Shown piece after piece: positions 1 through 7,303 of a stretch of 41,554 nucleotides of DNA (its first letter is position 1; the number at the start of each line of letters is the position of its first letter). The position numbers and the translations under genes were made by a program. Source of the stretch: an uncultured Pseudomonadota bacterium. Its GTDB lineage: Bacteria > Pseudomonadota > Alphaproteobacteria > Rs-D84. The DNA lies in the NCBI GenBank assembly GCA_902788485.1, contig CADAKI010000006.1, positions 1 to 41,554 on the forward strand, read 5' to 3'. The notes under the pieces were generated by a model. The model was not told the DNA's origin. It made no database searches and saw only the letters and a list, made by a program, of their open reading frames with translations.

Positions 1-13
1 TCAAATAACACAG

Positions 14-113
14 GTTTGCGCCGTTGGCGCAAACTGGATCCCGGCCTACGCCGGGATGACGGCGCAGCCGACGGCATTCCCCTCCCTGGGGAGGGGCCCG
101 GCGCCCCGCCGGG
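14..113. repeat. Cluster of three GC-rich intergenic palindromes
   Basis: Three hairpins follow one another. One is a 9-bp stem at 14-22/26-34 with a 3-base loop. One is ATCCCGGC/GCCGGGAT at 38-45/50-57. One is CCCGGC/GCCGGG at 97-102/108-113, beside a CCCTCC/GGAGGG fold. The middle unit resembles the widespread intergenic GGATCCC...GGGATGAC-type palindromes of many proteobacteria. They lie downstream of the minus-strand gene that ends at 136. They may end its transcript, but no clear T-run follows. More GC-rich repeat pieces of similar composition occur at 2160-2245 and 3095-3185. Confidence 0.6.
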
Positions 114-135
114 ATACAGGGTGGGGATTATTGCA

Positions 136-2130
136 TCACATCCCAAACACCGCAGACCGAAACGACGCGCGAAAACGGACGAAGTACGCGCAGTTGAACG
201 CACAGTAGAACGCACAATTGTCGGCCGAACTGTACGTGCTGCCGAACACCCAGGACGAGGACGCAACGTTTACAGGATACACATCCCCGTTTGTAGCCGT
301 CCCATCCTCGCCAGGGACACCAACCGCCGTCATCTTGCACCAGCACTGTTTGAAACTCTCGCGCGGATAGTTTGCATTATCCTCTTGCCCCACCGGTGCC
401 GGTAATTCATAGAATTTCGTCTCTTGCGCCGATGTCAGTTTTGTGGCGAATGTCCCCGCAACGGATGTGCATTTTGCAATGCCATACACCGCGCCCGCGT
501 CGATGTCGCCCTCGGTGCCATCCCACTCAACCGCCCAAGAACCCGCGTTTTCTAAATCACCCGCGGGCAATGTTTGATACATGCCGCCGACCGTGCGTGC
601 CGGTGTCGCCGCCGTCCATTGACGAACATAGACCGATGTTGAACCATCAATATATGTTTTGCGGAAATCCGGGTTGCCCTGCCACCGGCGGAAATCAACA
701 CCGTTTTCCTCATATTGTCCGTTCGGGTTTACCTTGAAAAATGCCTCCACCCAGCGGTTTATCGGGTCAAAGATTTCGTACCAATGGGGGGTGCCGGATT
801 CATCCTCGACAAGTAAGCACTTTTTACCCGCCGGACAATTTTCGGCATTGTTCGCATCCGTTGGGTCATCCGCGGGGCGGGTTTGCTTGCCCGATTGCAA
901 GGTCGCAATCGATGCGGCCTGGGCAATCGTTTGTGTCACGACAGTATTCACCGTCGCCACCGCATTCGCCAACGCCGTATTCAGCGCACTAAATTCCGAT
1001 TCAACATATTTCGTGGATGCGATTTTTATACCATCCACGATGTTGGTAATGAGGGTTGCGCCACTGGTCAACAATGTTGTAATCGTCATGCCGGTAACAC
1101 CGCCGGTTTTGTTACTGACCGGCGCCATAGTCATCGTTTGTCCCGCAACAGATTCCGTTGTCGGTTCTGCCAGTGGGTAGACAACGATTACAGGCGTTCC
1201 CGCCGCATATTGGTCGGCAAGCCATTGGTTATACAAATCAACCGTTGTTAAAGATTGGTCGCTGCTTACCAAAACAATATTGGTTGCTACGAAATAAAAT
1301 ATATCATAACCGCTTGCAAAAGTACCTGCCTTAAAGTGTGTAGACAATAAATCAGTTGTTGTTCCAGTTATATTTGTTTGTCCACCACAAACAGCATAAT
1401 ATTTTCCTTCGTTGACATTGACAGCGGTTGCTTTTGCCCCAGTACTTACCCCGTCTAATACCTTTACTCCAACCTTTCTCGTGATTGCGCCAGTGTTGAT
1501 ATTTTGTGTGTCACGGTAATCGCCCACGCCCAACAAAGTCGCCACGGTCGCCGTATGATTCGCACTGTCCGCAATGGTTTCCACCGTACCGTCTGTGTAG
1601 ATTTCGCCATAAGGTCTATATGCGGTCGCAGTTGAACCTTGTTCAAGTTGTACTAACACTCCAGAACTTGGGGATATGTTACTATTATCGTTATATCTTG
1701 CAGAAAACCTTAAATATTTTGCTGTTGCTGGAACAACTATGTCTGATACGCTAAGTTTGGATACAAAATTTTCAGATGAGTCATAACAATATACTTCGTG
1801 AATAGCAACATTTTGTGTGGGAGTCGATATTGTATAACGATCAGAATTAACAGGAATAAAACCACTGCGAATACGAGTGCTAGAATTTGCTTCTTCGCCT
1901 GTATTTTGGAAAGTGCCTTGTTGCCATTGCCCATCAAACAAATTCGGGCTTACCTTCAACACACCATTATTACTTACAATGTCTATTGGTGCATTGGGTG
2001 TTGGGGTTCCGTTTTGTTCGACCAATCCCGCCACCGTCACCGCAGAAATCGGACCACCATCATCCGCAAAAACCGGCATGACACATAATGCACAAACCAA
2101 TCCAAATAAACATCCCAATATTTTTTTCAT
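136..2130 (-). CDS. Secreted phage-tail-like protein with a C-terminal variable (DGR-type) region
   Basis: A 664-aa exported protein. The start at 2130 is chosen because AAGGACGGG lies just upstream and a typical signal peptide follows (MKKILGCLFGLV..., predicted cleavage after VFA). Residues after the signal contain NGTPTPNAPI, NLFDGQW and YRPYGEIYTDG, phrases typical of phage tail/adhesin proteins. A C-terminal domain (roughly the last 190 residues) follows, with WCKM and a final block CAFYCAFNCAYFVR then ASFRSAVF. This last block matches the block in the protein at 31037-31672 and looks like a DGR variable region. Probable role: surface or secreted binding protein whose tip is diversified. 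Family recognition is partial, so the function is inferred. Confidence 0.8.
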   Translation of the reverse strand: MKKILGCLFGLVCALCVMPVFADDGGPISAVTVAGLVEQNGTPTPNAPIDIVSNNGVLKVSPNLFDGQWQQGTFQNTGEEANSSTRIRSGFIPVNSDRYTISTPTQNVAIHEVYCYDSSENFVSKLSVSDIVVPATAKYLRFSARYNDNSNISPSSGVLVQLEQGSTATAYRPYGEIYTDGTVETIADSANHTATVATLLGVGDYRDTQNINTGAITRKVGVKVLDGVSTGAKATAVNVNEGKYYAVCGGQTNITGTTTDLLSTHFKAGTFASGYDIFYFVATNIVLVSSDQSLTTVDLYNQWLADQYAAGTPVIVVYPLAEPTTESVAGQTMTMAPVSNKTGGVTGMTITTLLTSGATLITNIVDGIKIASTKYVESEFSALNTALANAVATVNTVVTQTIAQAASIATLQSGKQTRPADDPTDANNAENCPAGKKCLLVEDESGTPHWYEIFDPINRWVEAFFKVNPNGQYEENGVDFRRWQGNPDFRKTYIDGSTSVYVRQWTAATPARTVGGMYQTLPAGDLENAGSWAVEWDGTEGDIDAGAVYGIAKCTSVAGTFATKLTSAQETKFYELPAPVGQEDNANYPRESFKQCWCKMTAVGVPGEDGTATNGDVYPVNVASSSWVFGSTYSSADNCAFYCAFNCAYFVRFRASFRSAVFGM
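145..252 (-). other. Putative DGR variable repeat, copy 1 (3' end of gene 136-2130)
   Basis: This is the final coding segment, from the TGG codon (250-252) to the TTT codon (145-147), two codons before the stop. Its distal 26 bp (144-169) are identical to 31264-31289. Between the two copies 13 codons differ: 12 keep the same third base, and all 13 differences change the amino acid. Such first- and second-base variation in NNC/NNT codons, next to an invariant 3' block, is the known signature of adenine mutagenesis from AAC/AAT codons of a template repeat in diversity-generating retroelements. The template and reverse transcriptase are not in the window, so the call rests on the pattern alone. 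Confidence 0.65.
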
Positions 2131-2159
2131 TTTCCCGTCCTTTTCTTTTTTTGTTAACC

Positions 2160-2245
2160 CCCGCCACCGCTGACGCGGTCCCCCCCAAGCATCACCCACC
2201 CGTCGCATAAATGCGCCGCGGTGGGGCCCGGTGGAGGGGAACTTT
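2160..2245. repeat. GC-rich intergenic repeat fragment
   Basis: The segment contains GACGCGGTCCCCC and GGAGGGGAACTTTG. Both phrases also occur, in the same orientation, at about 3102-3180 (GACGCGGTCCCCC and GGAGGGGAACTTTGG). It is therefore a degenerate copy of the same extragenic element. It lies just upstream of the secreted protein gene starting at 2130. Confidence 0.5.
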
Positions 2246-2342
2246 GCGGTTGATGTGTTTTGTTTTATCGGGACTTTTTATGGCCTTAGATTTTTTACAG
2301 GGAATTGAGTTCGAGGTAAAAATCCCGGTAAAAATAAAACAC

Positions 2343-2366
2343 AAAAAAAACCGCCATCAATGGTGG
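2343..2366 (-). terminator. Weak intrinsic terminator-like hairpin
   Basis: On the minus strand CCACCA-TTGA-TGGCGG is followed by eight T. The stem has one A-C mismatch, so it is imperfect. No gene ends just upstream on this strand. If it works, it would end a non-coding transcript starting somewhere between 2370 and 2770. Confidence 0.3.
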
Positions 2367-2671
2367 AAATGCGCGGCAAGGGTGTTCAAAAAATCAAAAA
2401 CAACAAATGACCCCACGGGCGTTGTCCGACACCGTGGCACCCCGCCAATAATCAAATTATTGTAGAGGGCGAAACATCATTTCGGGAAAATTTATATTTA
2501 TTTCCAATCGGCAAACATCCCCGTTCTGGGCTCAGAACAGGTATCAAATATTACACCGCTTTAACAACACGCGTGAACACACCGACGAAAATAAATATCG
2601 GTGCAAAAATTGAATTGGACACCAAAATACCATGGGCCGAATCGATTCGTTCCCACAAGTATTATAAACAG

Positions 2672-2757
2672 TAAAAAAAGGGTCTCAGCGCAAGTTCTGC
2701 ACCGGTTGTTTTAGGCTTTTTGAAGACCTATACCGAATCCAATCCCATTGAATTCAT
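2672..2757 (-). ncRNA. Candidate small RNA with own promoter and terminator
   Basis: On the minus strand TTGCAA, 18 bases, TATACT (near 2764-2793) could form a promoter. About 85 bases downstream a GGTCT...AGACC stem encloses an inner GTGCA/TGCGC hairpin and is followed by CCTTTTTTT at about 2672-2678. No convincing ORF lies between. It does not carry the signatures I know for SRP RNA, RNase P RNA or tmRNA. Low confidence. Confidence 0.25.
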
Positions 2758-2919
2758 TTGTTAGTATAGAAAATATTTTTGCGTTTTTGCAATGTTTTTT
2801 TTCCGTCGGATATTTACCGTCTTTATGACTACGAGTAGATTTGACAAAGTCAAATCGTCAGGAGTGCCGCATAGGCGCACCGCGCCGAGCGAAATAAGGG
2901 GGGGACCGTCGTTTCCCCC

Positions 2920-3090
2920 GGACATTCCCCTTCTTTATGAAAGAAGGGGGGACCACCGGAGGTGGTGGGGTAGTTGTGATTTATAAATTCTTTCCACAAT
3001 CACAACCACACCGGCAGTTTAGACCATTTCACAACTACCTCCCCCCACTTGCGTGGGGTACTCCTTCTTTCATAAAGAAGGAGAATGTCC
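2920..3090. repeat. Long imperfect inverted repeat, MITE-like or extragenic palindrome
   Basis: The left arm begins GGACATTCCCCTTCTTTATG at 2920 and runs to about 2982. The reverse complement of the right arm, ending at 3090, begins GGACATTCTCCTTCTTTATG. Both continue with AAAGAAGG, ACC/CC-rich sequence and GGTAGTTGTGA. Each arm also holds its own CCTTCTTT/AAAGAAGG hairpin. No ORF with a recognisable transposase is inside, so it is at most a non-autonomous element. It makes up part of the 1.15-kb gene-free stretch 2131-3283. Confidence 0.6.
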
Positions 3091-3094
3091 CATA

Positions 3095-3185
3095 TGTGGG
3101 TGACGCGGTCCCCCTCCCCAATGGGGCGGAATCCCCCACCCCGGCACTGCGTGCCACCCCTCCGAGGAGGGGAACTTTGGGGCGG
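3095..3185. repeat. GC-rich extragenic repeat unit
   Basis: The stretch GTGACGCGGTCCCCCTCCCC through CCCCACCCCGGCACTGCG to GGAGGGGAACTTTGGGGCGG is strongly GC-rich against its AT-rich surroundings. It is partly repeated at 2160-2245. It adjoins the long inverted repeat ending at 3090, so the two may form one composite element. No coding signal was seen. Confidence 0.5.
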
Positions 3186-3195
3186 AATCAAAAAA

Positions 3196-3216
3196 CCGGG
3201 TGATGCCCGGTTTTTT
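3196..3216 (+). terminator. Intrinsic terminator ahead of trpS
   Basis: CCGGG-TGATG-CCCGG followed by six T. The A-run on its other side would let it work in both directions. No gene is recognised upstream on the plus strand. It insulates the trpS promoter from the repeat region. Confidence 0.75.
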
Positions 3217-3227
3217 GTCGCAAATCC

Positions 3228-3256
3228 TTGCATTTCAGGAAAAAATCTGATAAAAT
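3228..3256 (+). promoter_or_regulatory. Promoter of the trpS operon
   Basis: TTGCAT at 3228-3233, a 17-base spacer, and TAAAAT at 3251-3256 give a good sigma70-type promoter. Transcription would start near 3263, about 20 bases before the trpS ATG. An AAGG ribosome-binding site lies at 3273-3276. Confidence 0.7.
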
Positions 3257-3283
3257 AACACCAACATATATAAAGGTTATTTG

Positions 3284-4276
3284 ATGTCTGAGAAAATTAT
3301 TTTAACCGGTATTAAACCAACCGGTATGCCACATATCGGAAACTATATCGGCGCGTTAAAACCATTGATTGAAAATTCCCGGCATAATAAAACTTTCGTT
3401 TTTATTGCGGATTTGCACGCACTGAATTCGGTTCATGATGCAAAAACAATTAAAATGCACACATATGAAATCGCCGCATTATTGATTTCGATGGGGTTGG
3501 ACATGAATAACGCGATTTTGTTTCGGCAATCTGATATTGATGCGGTATATAAATTAAACACTTTGCTAATGAACATCACGCCCAAGGGATTGATGAATCG
3601 TGCCCATTCTTACAAGGCAATGTTGGAAAAAAATGCCGCCGCGGGTGATGATGCGGATGCGGGCGTAAACATGGGTTTATATACATATCCGGTTTTAATG
3701 TCTGCGGATATTTTATTATATAATGCCGACATTGTGCCGGTGGGTGCCGATCAAAAACAGCATGTCGAATTCGCCCGTGATATCGCAGAATATTTTAATA
3801 GGACATACGGCAATGTGTTCCGGTTGCCTGAACCACAGATTGGGGCGGACGCCGGTTTGGTTCCGGGCCTGGATGGTCGCAAAATGAGTAAATCTTATAA
3901 CAACACAATTCCTTTGTTCGCCGAAACATCTGAATTAAAAAAATTGGTTATGCGAATAATCACCGACAGTAAATTGCCGGACGAGCCCAAAAATCCTGAT
4001 GAATCAACGATATTTTTGCTGTATAAACATTTTGCGAATTCAACCGATGTTGAAAAATTGCGCCAAATGTTTGAAAACGGCAAAATCGGTTATGGCGACG
4101 CAAAAAAAATGTTGTTCGATGCGATAAATGCGACACTTGCCGCGCCACGCGAAAAATATAAATATTTAATGTCGCACACGGGCGAATTGGATGAAATTTT
4201 GGCATCTGGCGCGGAACGCGCACGGAAAATCGCCGACAAAACAATCGAACGCGTCATGCACGCAATGTTGGGTTAA
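3284..4276 (+). CDS. trpS: Tryptophanyl-tRNA synthetase
   Basis: A 330-aa class I aminoacyl-tRNA synthetase that charges tRNA-Trp in the cytoplasm. The HIGH-type motif is PTGMPHIGNYIGAL near residue 11, and the KMSKS loop is GRKMSKSYNN near residue 200. Length is normal for bacterial TrpRS. A TTG codon at 3281 is in frame, but ATG at 3284 has the better distance from AAGG (7 bases) and is preferred. It is the first gene of a plus-strand operon with the SIMPL protein (21 bases downstream) and the Xer recombinase. No terminator separates them. Confidence 0.97.
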   Translation: MSEKIILTGIKPTGMPHIGNYIGALKPLIENSRHNKTFVFIADLHALNSVHDAKTIKMHTYEIAALLISMGLDMNNAILFRQSDIDAVYKLNTLLMNITPKGLMNRAHSYKAMLEKNAAAGDDADAGVNMGLYTYPVLMSADILLYNADIVPVGADQKQHVEFARDIAEYFNRTYGNVFRLPEPQIGADAGLVPGLDGRKMSKSYNNTIPLFAETSELKKLVMRIITDSKLPDEPKNPDESTIFLLYKHFANSTDVEKLRQMFENGKIGYGDAKKMLFDAINATLAAPREKYKYLMSHTGELDEILASGAERARKIADKTIERVMHAMLG

Positions 4277-4297
4277 AAAACCAAAGGGAGAGAGAAC

Positions 4298-5014
4298 ATG
4301 AAACAATCAACACTGTGGATTATCGGAATTATTTTAGCATTGTTGGGTTATAACTTTATAACCCCGGTCACACCGCGCACAATTACAACATCGGGCGAAT
4401 GCCTGACCACGGCACCACGCGACCGGACGGCAATTACCCTGCGTGTCACAACATTGGATAAAAACGCATTAAAATCTATGCGTGATGCGACCGCAAAAAT
4501 TGCCGAAATTAATGCATATTTGGCAAACCTGGATGTAAAAACACAAACAACAGAATTTAACTCGTATGAAAAGTCAGAGTGGAATCACACAACACAAAAA
4601 TCAATAAGCCAAGGAACCGAAACCACCATCGCATTGGAGGTTTCGTCCGACAACATGGACATTATCGAACAAATTTTGAACCAATTCGCCGGCCAGGAAA
4701 ATATTTATGTCGGCAACCTGCAAATGTTCACAAGTGCCGAAACATTACAACCAATCATCCAAGATTGCATGTCTGCGGCGGTGGAAAACGCACGGGAACG
4801 CGCAACGGCGTTGGCGGCGGGTGACAATTCGTATGTCGGCAAAATGTTATCTGTGTCATACGGCACATCGCCAAATGTTGCAACCCCAACCGCAAATTAT
4901 CGATTGATGTCCATGGCCAAGGCAGAATCCATGGATGCCGGCGCATTTGGGACTTTGTCAACCAAAGATACAAATGTTTCGGTGGTCGTTTCTGCGACAT
5001 TTGAAATAAAGTAA
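4298..5014 (+). CDS. SIMPL-domain (DUF541) exported or membrane-anchored protein
   Basis: A 238-aa protein starting after AAAGGGAGAGAG. Residues 5-22 form a hydrophobic N-terminal segment (uncleaved anchor or signal). The rest, from TITTSGECLTTAPRDRTAI onward, has the layout of the SIMPL/OMP26 family: an N-terminal strand region, a middle with ALEVSSDNMDIIEQILNQF, a conserved A.ENARERATALA helix near residues 160-173, and a C-terminal VSVVVSATFEIK strand. Family members are periplasmic or membrane-attached and of poorly defined function. It is cotranscribed with trpS and overlaps the Xer ribosome-binding region. Confidence 0.8.
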   Translation: MKQSTLWIIGIILALLGYNFITPVTPRTITTSGECLTTAPRDRTAITLRVTTLDKNALKSMRDATAKIAEINAYLANLDVKTQTTEFNSYEKSEWNHTTQKSISQGTETTIALEVSSDNMDIIEQILNQFAGQENIYVGNLQMFTSAETLQPIIQDCMSAAVENARERATALAAGDNSYVGKMLSVSYGTSPNVATPTANYRLMSMAKAESMDAGAFGTLSTKDTNVSVVVSATFEIK

Positions 5015-5015
5015 A

Positions 5016-5939
5016 ATGAACGAAATTGTTACGGATTTTATAAATTATTTATTGAATACAAAAAATTATTCAACGCATACGGCAACGGCGTATGAATCGG
5101 ACTTGCACGATTTCATTTCGTTTTATACGCAATGGTCTGGCGATGCACCGATACCTGATGATTTGTCGCGCATCGACACAATCGCGTTTCGCGCATGGAT
5201 GGCGGACCGCGCACGACGAAAATTAGAACACAAATCAACCGCACGCGCATTATCCAGTTTACGCAGTTTTTACAAATACATCGCAAAAAAATACGACATT
5301 CAAAATGATGCAATCGGTTTGATTTCTGCGCCACGCATGCCACGCAAATTATCAAAAGCAATCGCCCCAACCGATGTCGCACACATGCAAAATGCCATAA
5401 ATGTAATCGATACAAAAAATCCATGGATTGCCACACGCGATTGGGCGTTGGTGACATTGTTGTTTGGATGCGGACTTAGAATATCCGAGGCATTATCACT
5501 GCGCCAACGGGATTTTGCAAGCCGTCCCGACACATTGCGCATCATGGGCAAGGGTCAAAAAGAACGGATTGTGCCTGTATTGCCGGCGGTAAACGACGCG
5601 ATTGAAAAATATATCGCCGCGTCCCCATATGCCGACGCCCCCGACCGCCCATTGTTCCGCAGTGTTCGCGGTTTGCCAATGACGGCGCGCATGGCGGAAA
5701 AGGTTGTTGAAAACCTGCGCGCGTATTTACAGTTGCCAGATTTCGTAACACCACACGCATTGCGACACTCTTTTGCAACGGCATTGTTGGCGGGTGGCGC
5801 AGATTTACGCAGTTTGCAAGAATTATTGGGACATTCGTCATTGTCAACAACACAACTGTATACCCGGGTTAATATGGCGGAAATAAATAACATTTACGCC
5901 CACGCCCATCCTTTTGCACACACCGATAACAACAAATAA
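5016..5939 (+). CDS. Tyrosine site-specific recombinase, XerC/XerD type
   Basis: 307 aa, the usual Xer length. The N-terminal SAM-like core-binding domain spans about 1-95. The catalytic domain shows the Arg in FGCGLRISEAL, a Lys in GKGQKERIVP, the HALRHSFAT box, LGHSSLSTTQLYTRV with the second His, and the nucleophilic Tyr. Xer proteins resolve chromosome dimers at dif during division. The start codon is one base after the previous stop and has no clear Shine-Dalgarno, so translation is probably coupled. Sequence alone does not separate XerC from XerD. A mobile-element integrase is less likely, given the core-gene context. Confidence 0.9.
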   Translation: MNEIVTDFINYLLNTKNYSTHTATAYESDLHDFISFYTQWSGDAPIPDDLSRIDTIAFRAWMADRARRKLEHKSTARALSSLRSFYKYIAKKYDIQNDAIGLISAPRMPRKLSKAIAPTDVAHMQNAINVIDTKNPWIATRDWALVTLLFGCGLRISEALSLRQRDFASRPDTLRIMGKGQKERIVPVLPAVNDAIEKYIAASPYADAPDRPLFRSVRGLPMTARMAEKVVENLRAYLQLPDFVTPHALRHSFATALLAGGADLRSLQELLGHSSLSTTQLYTRVNMAEINNIYAHAHPFAHTDNNK

Positions 5940-5963
5940 AAACCGCCAAAATGGCGGTTTTTA
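5938..5963. terminator. Bidirectional terminator between xer and rpsD
   Basis: ACCGCCA-AAA-TGGCGGT (5942-5948/5952-5958) is flanked by A-run and T-run. It sits directly after the Xer stop and 20 bases beyond the rpsD stop, so it can end both converging transcripts. Confidence 0.85.
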
Positions 5964-5981
5964 TTTTGAATATATTCACGA

Positions 5982-6614
5982 TTACCGAGAATAAAATTCA
6001 ACAACCAATTCCGGTGACATTTGCACGGGGTATGGAACATCCGCAAACGCAGGCACGCGAACAAATGTCGCGGTAAAGTTCGCACTGTCGACATTAACAT
6101 AGTCACAGAAATTGCGTTCACCCGATTCCAACGCCAACACAACCAATGGCATTTGTTTTGCTTTTTCGCTGACGGTGATGACGTCACCCGGATTGACACG
6201 GTATGATGGAATTTTCACGCGTTTGCCGTTCACCATAATGTGACCGTGGTTAATCAATTGACGCGAAGAAAACACGGTTGGTGCCAATTTTGCACGATAC
6301 ACAACCGCATCCAAACGACGTTCCAACAAACCAATCAAATTATCCGGAGTATCGCCGCGCATGTTGTCGGCCTCGGCATAATATTTGTGGAATTTCTTTT
6401 CGCCAATATTGCCGTAATAACCCTTTAATGTTTGTTTTGCGCGCATCTGTTGTGCGTATGCAGAATTGTTTCCGCCGCGGGATGTTGGTCCATGTTGACC
6501 CGGTTTATATTTGCGTTTGTTAAATGGGGATTTTGCCTGGCCCCACAGGTTGACGCCCAAAGAACGGGCGATTTTTAATTTACGTGTGCTACGTTTTGCA
6601 CCGGCTCTTGCCAT
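5982..6614 (-). CDS. rpsD: 30S ribosomal protein S4
   Basis: 210 aa. It begins MARAGAKRSTRKLKIARSLG and carries the S4-type RNA-binding domain (LERRLDAVVYRAKLAPTVFS, then INHGHIMVNGKRVKIPSYRV). S4 nucleates 16S rRNA assembly and in many bacteria autoregulates its mRNA. An AAGGA site lies upstream of the ATG. It stands alone rather than in the alpha operon, as is usual in alphaproteobacteria. Confidence 0.97.
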   Translation of the reverse strand: MARAGAKRSTRKLKIARSLGVNLWGQAKSPFNKRKYKPGQHGPTSRGGNNSAYAQQMRAKQTLKGYYGNIGEKKFHKYYAEADNMRGDTPDNLIGLLERRLDAVVYRAKLAPTVFSSRQLINHGHIMVNGKRVKIPSYRVNPGDVITVSEKAKQMPLVVLALESGERNFCDYVNVDSANFTATFVRVPAFADVPYPVQMSPELVVEFYSR

Positions 6615-6684
6615 AATTAATCCTTTTATTTTTTGGTTTTTATTGTGCCAGATATTTCACAGAATCCTTATCACGGGCGGGACC

Positions 6685-6727
6685 AAAAAGCACCGCCGTT
6701 TAATCAGTTCTGATTACCCAGCGGTGC
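6685..6727 (-). terminator. Two-tier hairpin upstream of rpsD
   Basis: On the minus strand GCACCGC...AATCAG-AA-CTGATT...GCGGTGC is followed by TTTTT. It lies between the orphan gene ending at 6773 and rpsD starting at 6614. It most likely ends the orphan transcript. A role as an S4-responsive leader structure is possible but not shown. Confidence 0.65.
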
Positions 6728-6772
6728 ATATATTAAAGCAAAATTACCCGAAAATCAAGTTTTTTTATGATT

Positions 6773-7198
6773 TTATTTATCTTTTTCTTGGTCAAAAACG
6801 AATTTCGCCAATGCATCACGCATTTTTTGAACATTTTCCGTCCGCTTTTGCGCCCGCTCTTGCTTTTTTGCGGCTTTATCGTACGCCTTGTTTTGGGATT
6901 TTATTTTATTATCCAACGCACGACGCAAAACACCCAATTTCCATTTCATATATCCTGTTGCATCAAACATATGAACAAAACCATTTTCTGTAATTTTTAC
7001 CACAGAACCATTAAACTCAATCACGGTGCGATATCCATGAACATCTTGTTGCCAATCCATAATATATCTCTTATAAACAATGGTTTCGTGCACCAACCGA
7101 ACATGTACGGATTCACCGGCATCCAACACAGTCAAATATTTGTTTGTCAAATCAATGTCTTGTTTTAACAGTTTGGCCTTACCAACAACTTTATTCAT
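6773..7198 (-). CDS. Hypothetical basic protein with C-terminal coiled coil
   Basis: A 141-aa protein I do not recognise. The N-terminal two thirds look like a beta-rich domain (VHVRLVHETIVYKRYIMDW, TVIEFNGSVVKITENGFVHM). The last 50 residues are Lys/Gln/Arg-rich and helical, likely a coiled coil or nucleic-acid-binding tail. No signal peptide or membrane segment. ATG at 7198 is used; an in-frame GTG one codon earlier fits the AAAGGA site equally well. A near-consensus promoter in front suggests strong constitutive expression. Confidence 0.75.
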   Translation of the reverse strand: MNKVVGKAKLLKQDIDLTNKYLTVLDAGESVHVRLVHETIVYKRYIMDWQQDVHGYRTVIEFNGSVVKITENGFVHMFDATGYMKWKLGVLRRALDNKIKSQNKAYDKAAKKQERAQKRTENVQKMRDALAKFVFDQEKDK

Positions 7199-7231
7199 CA
7201 CTATAAATCCTTTATTTTTTTAAGCAAACTT

Positions 7232-7259
7232 ATTATAGCCCAACTTTTTGTTTTGTCAA
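7232..7259 (-). promoter_or_regulatory. Near-consensus sigma70 promoter of the orphan gene
   Basis: On the minus strand TTGACA (7254-7259), a 16-base spacer and TATAAT (7232-7237). Both hexamers match the consensus exactly. Transcription would begin about 25-30 bases before the start codon at 7198. Confidence 0.85.
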
Positions 7260-7270
7260 CCTATTCTTCG

Positions 7271-7295
7271 TAAAAATTCCCCGCAAAACTTGCGG
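7271..7295 (-). terminator. Terminator of lemA
   Basis: CCGCAA-GTT-TTGCGG on the minus strand (7281-7295) followed by GGAATTTTTA. It sits 9 bases beyond the lemA stop. Confidence 0.7.
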
Positions 7296-7303
7296 AGCAA
7301 CTA

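Noticed and set aside
16-405. 129-codon plus-strand ORF opposite the secreted protein gene
   Set aside because: It overlaps intergenic palindromes and the variable block antisense; no start signal. The minus-strand gene explains the frame.
2211-2465. 84-codon plus-strand ORF in the intergenic repeat region
   Set aside because: No ribosome-binding site, it starts inside the GC-rich repeat, and its composition is unlike the neighbouring genes.
2340-2660. 6S RNA, tmRNA, SRP RNA or RNase P RNA in the long intergenic region
   Set aside because: Several hairpins are present, but none of the conserved core sequences I know for these RNAs could be found.
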